Origin: Burkholderia gladioli
Lineage (GTDB): Bacteria > Pseudomonadota > Gammaproteobacteria > Burkholderiales > Burkholderiaceae
Reading direction: 5' to 3'
Length of the DNA stretch: 64,000 bases
Assembly: GCF_000959725.1 (NCBI RefSeq)
Contig: NZ_CP009322.1
Span: forward strand, 2,604,001 to 2,668,000
The position numbers and the translations under genes were made by a program. Positions 26,392-35,044 of this stretch are shown here, one piece after another. The first letter of the stretch is position 1; each line of letters starts with the position of its first letter. Below the pieces are notes generated by a model that was given only the letters and a program-made list of their open reading frames with translations, did not search any database and had not been told where the DNA came from.

Positions 26392-27921
26392 ATGAACGAA
26401 GCCGTTAACGAAGAGCAGGCGCTCAAATCGCATACCGACCGGCGCCAGTTGCACCAGATCATCGCCGGGCTCACCGAGGGCGTGATCCTGGTCGAGCCGG
26501 ACCAGCGCATCGTCTGGGCCAACGACGCCGCGCTGGAGATGCACGGGGTACACACGCTCGACGAACTCGGCGCGAACGTCACCGAATACCGCGAGCGCTT
26601 CCGGCTGCGCTACCGGAACAATCATCCGGTGCAAGCAGGCCATTACCCGATGGACCGCGTGATCTCCGGCGAGGAATTCAGCGACGTGACCGTGGAAGTG
26701 TTCCGCGCCGACGACGAGGAGCAGAGCTGGGTGCACCGGATCCGCAGCCTGGTGCTGACCAACTCGGCGGGCGAGCCCGATTGCCTCGCGCTGGTGCTGC
26801 ACGACGCCACCGAGCTGGCCAGCGCGGAGCAGCGCTTCGAGCGGACCTTCAACGCGAATCCGGCGCCCGCCGTGATCTGCCGGCTCAGCGACATCCGCTA
26901 CGTCAAGGTCAACCAGGGTTTTCTCGACATGACGGGCTACCAGCGCGACGACGTGCTCGATCGCACCGTCTACGAGGTCGACGTGCTGGAGAACGCCGAG
27001 CGCCGCGAACTGGCGATCGAGCGCCTCGGCGAGGGTGCGACCATCCCGCAGATGGAAGCCGTGCTCAAGCTGCCGCAAGGCGGCACCAAGGCGGTGGTGG
27101 TGGCCGGGCAGCCGATCGACATCGGCGAGGAGCCCTGCATGCTGTTCACCTTCATGGACCTCGAACCACGCAAGCAGGCCGAGCACGCCTTGCGGCAGAG
27201 CGAGGAGCGCTTCGCCAAGGCGTTCCGCGTCGCGCCCGTGGCCACCGCGATCGTCACCGCCGAGCGCTTCGAGATGCTCGACGTGAACGACGCCTTCATC
27301 GCGCTGACCGGTTATCCGCTCGACGAGATCCGCGGCAAGTCGGTCTCGAGCATCGGCCTGTGGGTGGACGTGGACGCCTTCGGGCATGCCGCCGCCCTGC
27401 TCACGCGCGACAGCCGGCTGCTGAACGTCGACATCCAGATCCGCAGCCATGACGGCGAGGTGCGCGACTGCCTGATCTCCGCCGATTCGGTCAGCATCCA
27501 CGATCAGGACTGCATCCTGTTCGCCCTGCTCGACATCAGCGATCGCAAGCGCAGCGAGACGGAAATGGTGCTGGCCATCGAGACGGCGATGCAGGACGCG
27601 TCCTGGTTCAGCCGCATGCTGATCGAGAAGCTCGCCAACGTGCGCCGCACCAACTCGCCCGATGCCGGCGCCCAGTTGTCGGACCTGACGGGGCGCGAGC
27701 GCGAGGTGTTCGACCTGCTGTGCCGCGGCCTGGCCGACAAGGAGATCGCAATCAAGCTGAATTTGTCGCCCAATACGGTGCGCAACCACGTGGCGACGAT
27801 CTACGGCAAGCTGGACGTGCACAGCCGAACGGAAGCCATCGTCTGGGCGCGCGAGCGGGGCTTCTTCGGGGACGGCGAGGCGCCGCCGGCGCGCGGTGCA
27901 CGGGCCAAGCCCGGCGCCTGA
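26392..27921 (+). CDS. Triple-PAS LuxR-type transcriptional regulator
   Basis: 509-aa soluble protein. Three PAS domains in tandem (roughly residues 20-130, 135-255 and 260-390; cores GLTEGVILVEPDQRIVWAND, PAPAVICRLSDIRYVKVN, APVATAIVTAERFEMLDVND) are followed by a linker and a C-terminal LuxR/GerE helix-turn-helix (LTGREREVFDLLCRGLADKE, LNLSPNTVRNHVATIYGKL). It has no receiver or kinase domain, so it probably senses a ligand or redox state directly. ATG 26392 begins the charged helix before PAS1. Divergence from the stress set suggests it controls those genes. The lipocalin gene follows 55 bp downstream and may be co-transcribed. Confidence 0.82.
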   Translation: MNEAVNEEQALKSHTDRRQLHQIIAGLTEGVILVEPDQRIVWANDAALEMHGVHTLDELGANVTEYRERFRLRYRNNHPVQAGHYPMDRVISGEEFSDVTVEVFRADDEEQSWVHRIRSLVLTNSAGEPDCLALVLHDATELASAEQRFERTFNANPAPAVICRLSDIRYVKVNQGFLDMTGYQRDDVLDRTVYEVDVLENAERRELAIERLGEGATIPQMEAVLKLPQGGTKAVVVAGQPIDIGEEPCMLFTFMDLEPRKQAEHALRQSEERFAKAFRVAPVATAIVTAERFEMLDVNDAFIALTGYPLDEIRGKSVSSIGLWVDVDAFGHAAALLTRDSRLLNVDIQIRSHDGEVRDCLISADSVSIHDQDCILFALLDISDRKRSETEMVLAIETAMQDASWFSRMLIEKLANVRRTNSPDAGAQLSDLTGREREVFDLLCRGLADKEIAIKLNLSPNTVRNHVATIYGKLDVHSRTEAIVWARERGFFGDGEAPPARGARAKPGA

Positions 27922-27976
27922 GCGCGGCAGGCTTCGCGCCCTTGCCTCGGTATTCCCCTTTTCCCCTGGAGCACAC

Positions 27977-28540
27977 ATGAAAGCTGGAATTCTCGGTACT
28001 TATGGAAGCTGGGCTCTTTTCATCGCGGCCGTCGCGGTGCTGGCCGGATGCGCCGCGCTCGCCGGCGGCCCCAAGGGCAACGCGAAGGTGCCCGAGCCAG
28101 CCAAGGAAGTCGAACTCGAGCGCTACCTGGGGCGCTGGTTCGAGCTGGCGCGCTACGAGAACCGTTTCGAGCGCGGCTGCGAAGGCGTCACCGCCGACTA
28201 TTCGCTGCGGGCCGACGGCCTGATCGAGGTGCGCAACGCCTGCCGGCAAGGCGCGCCCGACGGGCCGGCGCGCGAATCGCTGGGCCGTGCCAAGCGGGTT
28301 CCCGACAGCCGGGGCGCGAAGCTGAAAGTGTCGTTCTGGGGACCGTTCTACGTCGGCAACTACTGGGTGCTCGATCACGCCGACGACTACACCTGGTCGA
28401 TCGTCGGCGAACCTTCGGGCCGCTTCCTCTGGATCCTGACGCGCGAGGCGCGTCCTTCGGCCCAGCTCCGGCGCATGCTGTTCGAGCGCGCCGCCGCCCT
28501 GGGCTACGACACCTCGCGGCTGCGGCCGACCGCCCAGTAG
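27977..28540 (+). CDS. Lipocalin lipoprotein, Blc family
   Basis: 187-aa outer-membrane lipoprotein. A signal peptide ends in the lipobox VLAGCA. The lipocalin signature YLGRWFELARYENRFERGC follows, with later strands GPFYVGNYWVLD and SIVGEPSGRFLWILTR typical of bacterial Blc. Blc binds fatty acids and lysophospholipids and is linked to membrane stress. ATG 27977 is fixed by the signal peptide. Its place just after the PAS regulator and across from the CsbD/YqjE set fits an envelope-stress theme. Confidence 0.88.
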   Translation: MKAGILGTYGSWALFIAAVAVLAGCAALAGGPKGNAKVPEPAKEVELERYLGRWFELARYENRFERGCEGVTADYSLRADGLIEVRNACRQGAPDGPARESLGRAKRVPDSRGAKLKVSFWGPFYVGNYWVLDHADDYTWSIVGEPSGRFLWILTREARPSAQLRRMLFERAAALGYDTSRLRPTAQ

Positions 28541-28679
28541 CCTCGCCGGGCCCAGGCGGCGACGCCAGGAAATAAAAATTATGTTCGCGGGATAGGATAA
28601 ATATCGGCTGGCGGCCCGCACGCGGGCGCCCGTCATGCGGTAAGGTGCCGACTGGATCGGCGCAGCAGCAGGGGTACCC

Positions 28680-29603
28680 GTGGCCTTCTATACACTGAGA
28701 CAACTGAAGTATTTCGTGACGACGGTCGAGGCCGGCAGCGTGGCCGAGGCCTCGCGCCAGCTCTTCATCGCCCAGCCCTCGATCTCGAACGCGATCAAGG
28801 GCCTGGAGGAGAGCTTCGGCGTGAAGCTCTTCATCCGCCACCATGCGCAGGGCGTGTCGCTCACGCCGAGCGGCACGCGCTTCTATCGCAAGGCCCAGGA
28901 ACTGCTGCGCATGGCGCACGAGTTCGAGCAGAACGCGCTGGCCGACAACGACGTGGTGACGGGGCAGATCGACATCGGCTGCTTCGAGACCGTGGCGCCC
29001 CTGTACCTGCCGCAACTGATCGCGGGCTTTCGCGAGCTGTACCCCGGCGTCAACATCCGGATCCGCGACGGCGAGCAGCAGGAGCTGGTGCAAGGGCTCA
29101 CCGCCGGCACCTTCGATGTCGCCTTCCTCTACGACCACGAACTCGACGGCACCATCGAGACCGAGCCGCTGATGCCGGCGCAGAAGCCCTATGTGCTGCT
29201 GCCCGAGAATCATCGCTTCGCCGGGCAGTCGCAGGTGTCGCTGCGCGACCTCAGCGTCGAGCCGATGATCCTGCTCGACGTGCAGCCGAGCCGTACCTAC
29301 TTCGTGAGCCTGTTCCATGCGCTCGGCCTCACGCCCAACATCGTGTTCGGCTCGCCCTCGATCGAGATGGTGCGCGGCATGGTCGGCCAGGGCTTCGGCT
29401 TCTCGCTGCTGGTCACGCGCCCGCATTCGGAATGCACCTACGACGGCAAGAAGGTGGTGACGATCGACATCAGCGAACCGGTGGCGCGCTCGGGGCTGGT
29501 GAGCGCGCGTCTCAAGCGCGGACAGTTGACCAAGCCGGCGCAGTTGTTCGTGGATTTCTGCCGGGAAAGGTTGACGGAGTTGAGTTCGGTGTCGCGGGGG
29601 TGA
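28680..29603 (+). CDS. LysR-family transcriptional regulator (GTG start)
   Basis: 307-aa regulator. The helix-turn-helix is at about 1-60 (YTLRQLKYFVTTVEAGSVAE, QLFIAQPSISNAIKGLEESF). The effector domain follows (QIDIGCFETVAPLYLPQLI, FDVAFLYDHE, GMVGQGFGFSLLVTR). The GTG start is required because the conserved N-terminus begins there and no ATG is in frame nearby. An AT-rich stretch at 28565-28605 upstream probably contains its promoter. The genes on either side (lipocalin, aldehyde dehydrogenase remnant) give no clear target; the remnant may be its lost partner. Confidence 0.85.
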   Translation: MAFYTLRQLKYFVTTVEAGSVAEASRQLFIAQPSISNAIKGLEESFGVKLFIRHHAQGVSLTPSGTRFYRKAQELLRMAHEFEQNALADNDVVTGQIDIGCFETVAPLYLPQLIAGFRELYPGVNIRIRDGEQQELVQGLTAGTFDVAFLYDHELDGTIETEPLMPAQKPYVLLPENHRFAGQSQVSLRDLSVEPMILLDVQPSRTYFVSLFHALGLTPNIVFGSPSIEMVRGMVGQGFGFSLLVTRPHSECTYDGKKVVTIDISEPVARSGLVSARLKRGQLTKPAQLFVDFCRERLTELSSVSRG

Positions 29604-29685
29604 GGGCGCGGTAACAAGTGCGGCACCGGCGTCGACCAGCTCGACGTGCAGCGACAAGCCATGGTATCCGGCGCCGCCGCCATTG

Positions 29686-30285
29686 TCAGGCCGCCTTGCC
29701 GACAAGGACCAACTTGTGGTTGATGAACTCCCTGATTCCGAGTTCGGACAGTTCTCGACCATAGCCGGAGCGCTTCACGCCGCCAAAGGGCAGCTCGGGC
29801 GCGGAGCTCGTCATCGTGTTGATCCACACCGCGCCGGTTTCGATCCGCGCTCCCACCCGTTTCGCGCGATCGATGTCGGTCGAGAAGATCGAGCTCGCGA
29901 GGCCGTATCGTGAGTCGTTGGCCAGCGCGACCGCTTCCTCGTCGCCATTCACAACGTAGATCTGGGCGACCGGTCCAAAAAATTCTTCGAAATAGGCCGG
30001 GTTGTCGCGGCGCACCCCGGTCAGGATCGTCGGCTCATAGAAGGCGCCCGGCCCCGACACGGCGCGACCACCCAGGTGGACGCGAGCGCCGTGTGCGACG
30101 GCACGTTCGACCTGGCCGGCGAGATTGTCGCGAGCCGCGATCGACGAAAGCGGCCCGAGCGTCGTCCTTTCATCCATGGGGTCGCCTATCACGACCCGCT
30201 CGAACGCCTCGGTGAATTTCGCCAGAAACGCCGGCGCGACCTTTGCATCCACGATGAAGCGTTTGGCGGCCATGCAGGAATGACC
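29686..30285 (-). pseudogene. Aldehyde dehydrogenase remnant (succinate-semialdehyde dehydrogenase type)
   Basis: Only the C-terminal 200 residues of a class-I aldehyde dehydrogenase remain. Homology starts at the catalytic cysteine (GHSCMAAKRFIV, normally GQSC) and runs to the end (EEFFGPVAQIYVV, PFGGVKRSGYGRELSE, FINHKLV). The NAD-binding half that should precede it is absent. The frame is open for 30 more codons to 30375, but those residues are unrelated. The reading frame is otherwise intact, suggesting a recent deletion. The pattern IETGAVWINTMTSSAPELPF resembles GabD-type enzymes. Confidence 0.75.
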
Positions 30286-30519
30286 AGGCAGCACGGGCCA
30301 GAAAAGCGATCGCTTCGAGGCTGCACGAAATCGATCAGCCATTGTTCGAGATTGGGGAATTTCGAAACGACACACCGTTGCTTAGGATGGCATCGAGTCG
30401 CGGCGTAGCGACGAACACGATCGCCTGGCGTCACTGCGCAGGACGACTTGCGTTCATCCATCGCGGTTCATCAGGCACGCAGGTGCCGCGCCCTCGAAAT
30501 CGAGTTGAAGGAGCAACCC

Positions 30520-31299
30520 ATGACAACCACAAACATCACCTTGATCGGCGGCCCGACCGTGGTGATCGAAATCGGCGGATTTCGCCTGCTGACCGATCCG
30601 ACATTCGATCCCCCGGGGATCTACAACCCCTACAAGGACAAGCCGATCGAATTTCACAAAACCACCGGCCCCGCACTGTCGCCCGAGCAAATCGGTCGAG
30701 TCGACGCGATCCTGCTCAGCCACGATCACCACTTCGACAATCTGGACAACGCCGGGCGCGCCATGCTCCCGTCCGTCGAGGTCGCTTACACGACCCAGTC
30801 CGGCGAGCAGCGCCTGCAAGGCAACGCTGTCGGCCTCGCCCCGCACGAAACGACCAAGCTGCACGGTCCGGACGGTCAGAGCCTTTACATCACTGGCACC
30901 CCGGCCCGCCATGGGCCAGTCGGCATCGAGCCGCTTTCCGGCGATGTCATTGGCTTCCTGATCGGCGAGAACGAACCCGGCGACGCCATCTACGTGACCG
31001 GAGACACGGTCTGGTATGAGGGCACGGCCGATATCGCCAAGCGATATTCCCCGAAGCTGGTCATCCTGTTTACCGGCGCCGCCGAACCTCGCGGCCGATT
31101 TCAAATGACCATGGACAGCAACGACGCGCTCGCGGCCGCGCATGCGTTTCCGAATGCGTCGATTCTCGCGGTCCACAACGAAGGCTGGCGGCACAACACG
31201 GAAAACGCCGACGAACTCGCGGCGGTGTTCCAGGCGCTCGGTGTCGGCACCCGTCTCACCGCGCTCGAGCGCGGCAAGCCCACCCGATTCGAGTGGTGA
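30520..31299 (+). CDS. MBL-fold metallohydrolase (UlaG-like)
   Basis: 259-aa metallo-beta-lactamase-fold enzyme. The metal motif is LLSHDHHFDNLD (HxHxxD with Asn where many members have His). The remaining ligands are plausible in GTPARHGP, VTGDTVWYEG and AVHNEGWRHN. This matches the UlaG-like/YtnP-like branch of cytoplasmic hydrolases acting on lactones or phosphodiesters. ATG 30520 has AAGGAG seven bases upstream and is preferred to an upstream in-frame ATG. It is followed 48 bp later by an SDR gene; the pair probably forms one unit. Confidence 0.8.
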   Translation: MTTTNITLIGGPTVVIEIGGFRLLTDPTFDPPGIYNPYKDKPIEFHKTTGPALSPEQIGRVDAILLSHDHHFDNLDNAGRAMLPSVEVAYTTQSGEQRLQGNAVGLAPHETTKLHGPDGQSLYITGTPARHGPVGIEPLSGDVIGFLIGENEPGDAIYVTGDTVWYEGTADIAKRYSPKLVILFTGAAEPRGRFQMTMDSNDALAAAHAFPNASILAVHNEGWRHNTENADELAAVFQALGVGTRLTALERGKPTRFEW

Positions 31300-31347
31300 A
31301 CGCAGGCAACGCACCGAAACATTTTCCTGATTCCAGCAGAGGTCAAC

Positions 31348-32088
31348 TTGAACGAAGGCATCGAAAACAAAGTCGTCTTGATCATCGGCGGCGCAGGCGG
31401 CATCGGCGCGGCGTCGGCACGGCTACTCGCATCCCGGGGCGCCCGCATGGCGATCGCCGACCTGCACGAGGCGCGGCTCGCCGCGGTCGTCGAATCGATC
31501 GCCGAGGCCGGCGGGGATGTCAAGGGATATCGCGTCGACGCCACCGACAGGGACCAGGTCAAGACGATGGTCGACTCGGTGGTCGCCGACTTCGGCAGGC
31601 TGGACGTGCTGGTGGGCTGCGCCGGCGTCATGTACATCAGGCCGATGGCGGAGTTGAACACCGCCGAGTGGGAGACCACCATCGACCTCAACATCAAGTC
31701 GGTACTCTGGGGCATCGCCGCGGCGCTGCCGGTCTTTCAAGCGCAGCAGTCCGGCCATTTCATCAACATGGGATCGGTGGCCGGCGTCAAGGTGTTCTCG
31801 CCGGGCGGCGCGGTCCATTCCGGCTCGAAATTCGCGGTCCGAGCCATTTCGGAGGGGCTGAGATCGGAAGTCGGCGAGGCGATTCGCGTGACCACCATCT
31901 CGCCGGGCGCGGTGGACAGCGGCATGCAGAACAAAACCACCGGCAGCGAGTCCAGCCGCATCATCGAGCTGTACAGGAAAGCCATTCCCGTCGGCGCGGT
32001 GGCGAACGCGATTGCTTACGTGATCGAACAACCGGCCAATGTCGACGTCAACGAGATCGTCATTCGCCCTACTTCGCAGGTGCAATAG
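31348..32088 (+). CDS. SDR-family protein lacking the catalytic tyrosine (TTG start)
   Basis: 246-aa classical short-chain dehydrogenase fold. The cofactor motif is GGAGGIG (14-20), N115 of LNIKS and S143 of MGSVAG are present, and K161 is present. The position of the catalytic Tyr is His157 (VHSGSKFAV, expected VYSxxKFAV; codon CAT at 31816-31818). A single T-to-C change would cause this. The enzyme is therefore either inactive, altered in chemistry, or the base is an error. TTG 31348 is supported by an AGAGGT ribosome site. Likely co-transcribed with the MBL gene. Substrate unknown. Confidence 0.8.
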   Translation: MNEGIENKVVLIIGGAGGIGAASARLLASRGARMAIADLHEARLAAVVESIAEAGGDVKGYRVDATDRDQVKTMVDSVVADFGRLDVLVGCAGVMYIRPMAELNTAEWETTIDLNIKSVLWGIAAALPVFQAQQSGHFINMGSVAGVKVFSPGGAVHSGSKFAVRAISEGLRSEVGEAIRVTTISPGAVDSGMQNKTTGSESSRIIELYRKAIPVGAVANAIAYVIEQPANVDVNEIVIRPTSQVQ

Positions 32089-32162
32089 GTCGGCCGCTGC
32101 GAATTTTGCTGCCGGTCAGCATGCCGCCCAAGCAAGTTTCAGGCGTGGGTCGACCAAGGCAG

Positions 32163-32188
32163 ACGGCCCGCATTTGCATGCGGGCCGT
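32163..32188. terminator. Hairpin terminator between converging SDR and ArgE-like genes
   Basis: A perfect 10-bp stem ACGGCCCGCA / TGCGGGCCGT around a 6-base loop, then TTCGTCGTTTC on the plus strand. It lies between the SDR stop (32088) and the ArgE-like stop (32197), so it can end both transcripts. Confidence 0.65.
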
Positions 32189-32196
32189 TCGTCGTT

Positions 32197-33393
32197 TCAG
32201 ACCGTCGTCAGGTGCTCGACCAAACGGGCCAGCATCGCGTCGCAGCGCTGCAGCTGCTCGAGGCTGACGAACTCGTCGGGTTTGTGCCCCTGGTCCATGC
32301 TGCCGGGGCCGCAAACCACGGTCGGGATCCCGGCGCGCTCGAACAGGCCGCCCTCGGTGCCGAACGCCACCGTGCCGAACTCGGTCGAGCCCGACAGCAG
32401 CGCCAGCAGTTGCGCGGCCTCGCTGGCCGGCGGGGTCGCCAGCCCCGGATACGCGCTCAGCGGCTGGAAGCGGATATCCGTATCGGGCTGCACCGCCTGC
32501 ATCCTCGGCAGCAGCTCGGCGTCGGCATAGGCACGCAGATCGTCGGCCACTTCCTGCGCGTCGTAGTCGGGCAGCGCACGCACCTCGAAGTCGAACTCGC
32601 ATTCGGCCGGCACGATGTTCAGCGCGCGGCCGCCCTTGATCACGCCCGTCTGCACGGTCGAGAACGGCGGATCGAAACGCGCGTCGTGATGCTCGGGCTC
32701 GGCCAGGCGACGACCGATCTCGCCGAGCTGGCCGATCAGCCGGGCCGCGTATTCGATCGCGTTGACGCCATACGGCGCATAGGCGGAATGGCAGGCGGCG
32801 CCCTTCACGTGGCAGCGCATCGCCAGCTTGCCCTTGTGGCCCAGCACCGGCTTCAGCTCGGTCGGCTCGCCGATCAGGCACAGGCGCGGGCGCGGCTCGC
32901 GCCGCTCGAGCTCGGCCAGCATCGGCCGAACGCCGAGGCAACCGACCTCCTCGTCGTACGAGAAGGCCAGATGCACGGGCATCGAGATTTCGTGCGCGCG
33001 CTCGACGAAGGCAGGCACGGCCGCCAGCACCGAGGCGAGGAAGCCCTTCATGTCGGCCGTGCCGCGCCCATACAGCTTGCCGTCGTGCTCGCTCATGCGG
33101 AACGGCTCGACGCTCCAGGCCTGGCCGTCCACCGGCACCACGTCGGTATGGCCCGACAGCACCACGCCGCCGCGATCGCGCGGGCCGATGGTGGCGAACA
33201 GGTTCGCCTTGCTGCGCTCGTCGTTGTAGAACAGCTCGCTCTCGACGCCGAAACTCGTCAGGTAGTCGCGGACAAACTCGATCAGCGCCAGGTTCGAATC
33301 GCGGCTGACCGTGGCGAAGCCGATCAGCTTCCCGAGCAGCTCGCGGCTGCCGAGGCGGCCCGCCGCCGCGGGCATGGAGGCGATCTCACTCAT
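32197..33393 (-). CDS. ArgE-like acetylornithine deacetylase (M20 family)
   Basis: 398-aa zinc amidohydrolase. Metal motifs in order: LSGHTDVVPVDG (His ligand and Asp), GRGTADMKGF (bridging Asp), YDEEVGCLGV (catalytic Glu and ligand Glu), CLIGEPTELK (Asp/Glu position) and C-terminal GHKPDEFVSLEQL (His). This pattern is typical of ArgE and related N-acyl-amino-acid deacylases. It is the last gene of the flavin monooxygenase/RidA operon and overlaps the DUF1028 gene by eight bases. The operon suggests a catabolic N-acyl substrate rather than arginine synthesis. Confidence 0.85.
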   Translation of the reverse strand: MSEIASMPAAAGRLGSRELLGKLIGFATVSRDSNLALIEFVRDYLTSFGVESELFYNDERSKANLFATIGPRDRGGVVLSGHTDVVPVDGQAWSVEPFRMSEHDGKLYGRGTADMKGFLASVLAAVPAFVERAHEISMPVHLAFSYDEEVGCLGVRPMLAELERREPRPRLCLIGEPTELKPVLGHKGKLAMRCHVKGAACHSAYAPYGVNAIEYAARLIGQLGEIGRRLAEPEHHDARFDPPFSTVQTGVIKGGRALNIVPAECEFDFEVRALPDYDAQEVADDLRAYADAELLPRMQAVQPDTDIRFQPLSAYPGLATPPASEAAQLLALLSGSTEFGTVAFGTEGGLFERAGIPTVVCGPGSMDQGHKPDEFVSLEQLQRCDAMLARLVEHLTTV

Positions 33394-34063
33394 CGCCGGG
33401 CACGCCATAGCTCGGCGCCGCGGTCGGGTTGATCGCGCGCGTCAGGTAGTCGGCCATCTGCGGCTGGTAGGCCTGCCAGAGGCCGGCGAGCTGGCCGATC
33501 GGATCTTCGTCGGCCCAATCCACGCGCAGGTCGATGATCGGCCAGACCACGTCGCCGACCACCTTGAGCGCCGCCGAATGCACCGGGCCGGCCTCGCCGC
33601 CCGCGGCCATCGCGGCCTGCATGGCGGCCAGCAGCCGGTCGGCGAGCATGCCGGGCGCCTCCTCGAAGGCCGGCACCATCGCCTCGATCACCTTCTGGTG
33701 CGAGAGCAGGTTGCCGGCGGCCACGCACTGCTCGCCCGCCACCGCGTGATAGAGGCCCAGCGATTCCTTGCCGCTGAACAGCGCGGTGCGGCCCTGCCCG
33801 TCGATCACCGTCACCTGGCGATACTGGCTCCAGCCGTTCGCCGACAGCGCGCGATCGAGCGCGGCGGCCGGATCGAGCTGGCCGGCCTCGAGCAGGTCGA
33901 GGATCTGCGGACCCAGCGCCGGCAGCGTGACGTTCTGCGTGGCCACCGCGCCCACGCCCGCGCGCACCCAGGGGCAGCGCGCGCCCACCGCGATGCTCGA
34001 CGAGCTGATCGCGATGCCGAGCTGCCCGGTTTCCTGACATCGTCCGACGATCGAGAAAGTCAT
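33386..34063 (-). CDS. DUF1028-family Ntn-hydrolase-like protein
   Basis: 225-aa protein beginning MTFSIVGRCQETGQLGIAISS, the hallmark of DUF1028; GVGAVATQNVTLPALGPQ and AVAGEQCVAAGNLLS also match. The family is predicted to adopt an Ntn-hydrolase fold with a self-processing N-terminal residue after the first Met-Thr, and is often linked with RidA and amidohydrolases. It is 20 bp downstream of the first RidA gene and overlaps the ArgE-like gene, so translation is coupled. Substrate unknown. Confidence 0.82.
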   Translation of the reverse strand: MTFSIVGRCQETGQLGIAISSSSIAVGARCPWVRAGVGAVATQNVTLPALGPQILDLLEAGQLDPAAALDRALSANGWSQYRQVTVIDGQGRTALFSGKESLGLYHAVAGEQCVAAGNLLSHQKVIEAMVPAFEEAPGMLADRLLAAMQAAMAAGGEAGPVHSAALKVVGDVVWPIIDLRVDWADEDPIGQLAGLWQAYQPQMADYLTRAINPTAAPSYGVPGDE

Positions 34064-34083
34064 GTTCGGCTCCTTGGCCTAGT

Positions 34084-34521
34084 TCAGGCCGGTTGCGGCG
34101 TCCAGTTGTCGGGGATCACGGCGATCACGTCGATTTCCATCAGCCATTGCGGCTGGCCCAGGGCACTCACCACCAGCCCCGTCGAGATCGGGAACACGCC
34201 CTTGAGCCACTTGCCCACTTCCTGGTAGACCGGCTCGCGATAGCGCGGGTCGATCAGGAAGGTGGTGGTCTTGACGATGTGCGAGAGGTCGCTGCCGGCT
34301 TCCTCCAGCAGTTGCTTGACGTTCTTCATGGCCTGCTCGGCCTGCGCGCGCGGGTCGCCCAAGCCCACCAGCTTGCCGTCGAAGTCGGTGCCGACCTGGC
34401 CGCGCACGTAGACGGTATTGCCGGCCCGCACGGCCTGGCACAGGTCGTTGTCGAGCGTCTGGTTCGGGTAGGTATCCTTGGTATTGAACATCCGGATACG
34501 GGTATGCGTCGGTTGGCTCAT
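34084..34521 (-). CDS. RidA-family imine/enamine deaminase, copy 1
   Basis: 145-aa RidA/YjgF/UK114 protein. Family residues are visible: QAVRAGNTVYVRGQVG, LGDPRAQAEQAMKNVKQLLE, VKTTTFLIDPRYREPVYQE and a C-terminal WLMEIDVIAV segment. RidA proteins form trimers and hydrolyse reactive imines, such as those produced by flavin- or PLP-dependent oxidation of amines. The catalytic Arg usual for RidA near the C-terminus is not obvious here, as in some Rid4-7 subfamilies. It is nearly identical to copy 2 just upstream, and 88 bp separate them. Confidence 0.85.
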   Translation of the reverse strand: MSQPTHTRIRMFNTKDTYPNQTLDNDLCQAVRAGNTVYVRGQVGTDFDGKLVGLGDPRAQAEQAMKNVKQLLEEAGSDLSHIVKTTTFLIDPRYREPVYQEVGKWLKGVFPISTGLVVSALGQPQWLMEIDVIAVIPDNWTPQPA

Positions 34522-34609
34522 GGATGTACCTCGAAATCTTGATTCGGGAAGCCGCGTTGCCGCGGCTTCGTATGGGTTCGCGCTGAGGGGCCGCGCTGAG
34601 CGTTCCCGC

Positions 34610-35044
34610 TCAGGCCGCGGCGGGCGGCGTCCAGCTGTCGGGGATCACCGCGATCACGTCGATCTCCATCAGCCATTGCGGCTGGCCCAGGGCGCTCACC
34701 ACCAGCCCCGTCGAGATCGGATGCACGCCCTTCAACCACTTGCCCACTTCCTGGTAGACGGGCTCGCGATAGCGCGGGTCGATCAGGTAGGTGGTGGTCT
34801 TGACGATGTGCGAGAGATCGCTGCCGGCTTCCTCCAGCAGTTGCTTGACGTTCTTCATCGCCTGCTCGGCCTGCGCCTGCGGATCGCCCAGGCCCACCAG
34901 GTTGCCGTCGAAATCGGTGCCGATCTGGCCGCGCACGTAGACGGTGTTGCCGGCTCGCACGGCCTGGCACAGGTCGTTGTCGAGCGTCTGGTTCGGATAG
35001 GTATCCTTGGTGTTGAACATCCGGATACGGGTATGCGTCGGCAT
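34610..35044 (-). CDS. RidA-family imine/enamine deaminase, copy 2
   Basis: 144-aa protein nearly identical to copy 1; differences include VGTDFDGK/IGTDFDGN, DPRAQ/DPQAQ, TTFLI/TTYLI and VFPIST/VHPIST. Its start codon shares one base with the stop of the flavin monooxygenase (TGATG at 35042-35046), so it is translated with it. Two kept copies in one operon may mean a heteromeric trimer, a dosage effect, or a recent duplication not yet resolved. Confidence 0.85.
   Translation of the reverse strand: MPTHTRIRMFNTKDTYPNQTLDNDLCQAVRAGNTVYVRGQIGTDFDGNLVGLGDPQAQAEQAMKNVKQLLEEAGSDLSHIVKTTTYLIDPRYREPVYQEVGKWLKGVHPISTGLVVSALGQPQWLMEIDVIAVIPDSWTPPAAA

Noticed and set aside
29686..30375. A complete short dehydrogenase starting at 30375
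   Set aside because: The first 30 residues are unrelated to the family and the whole cofactor-binding half is missing.
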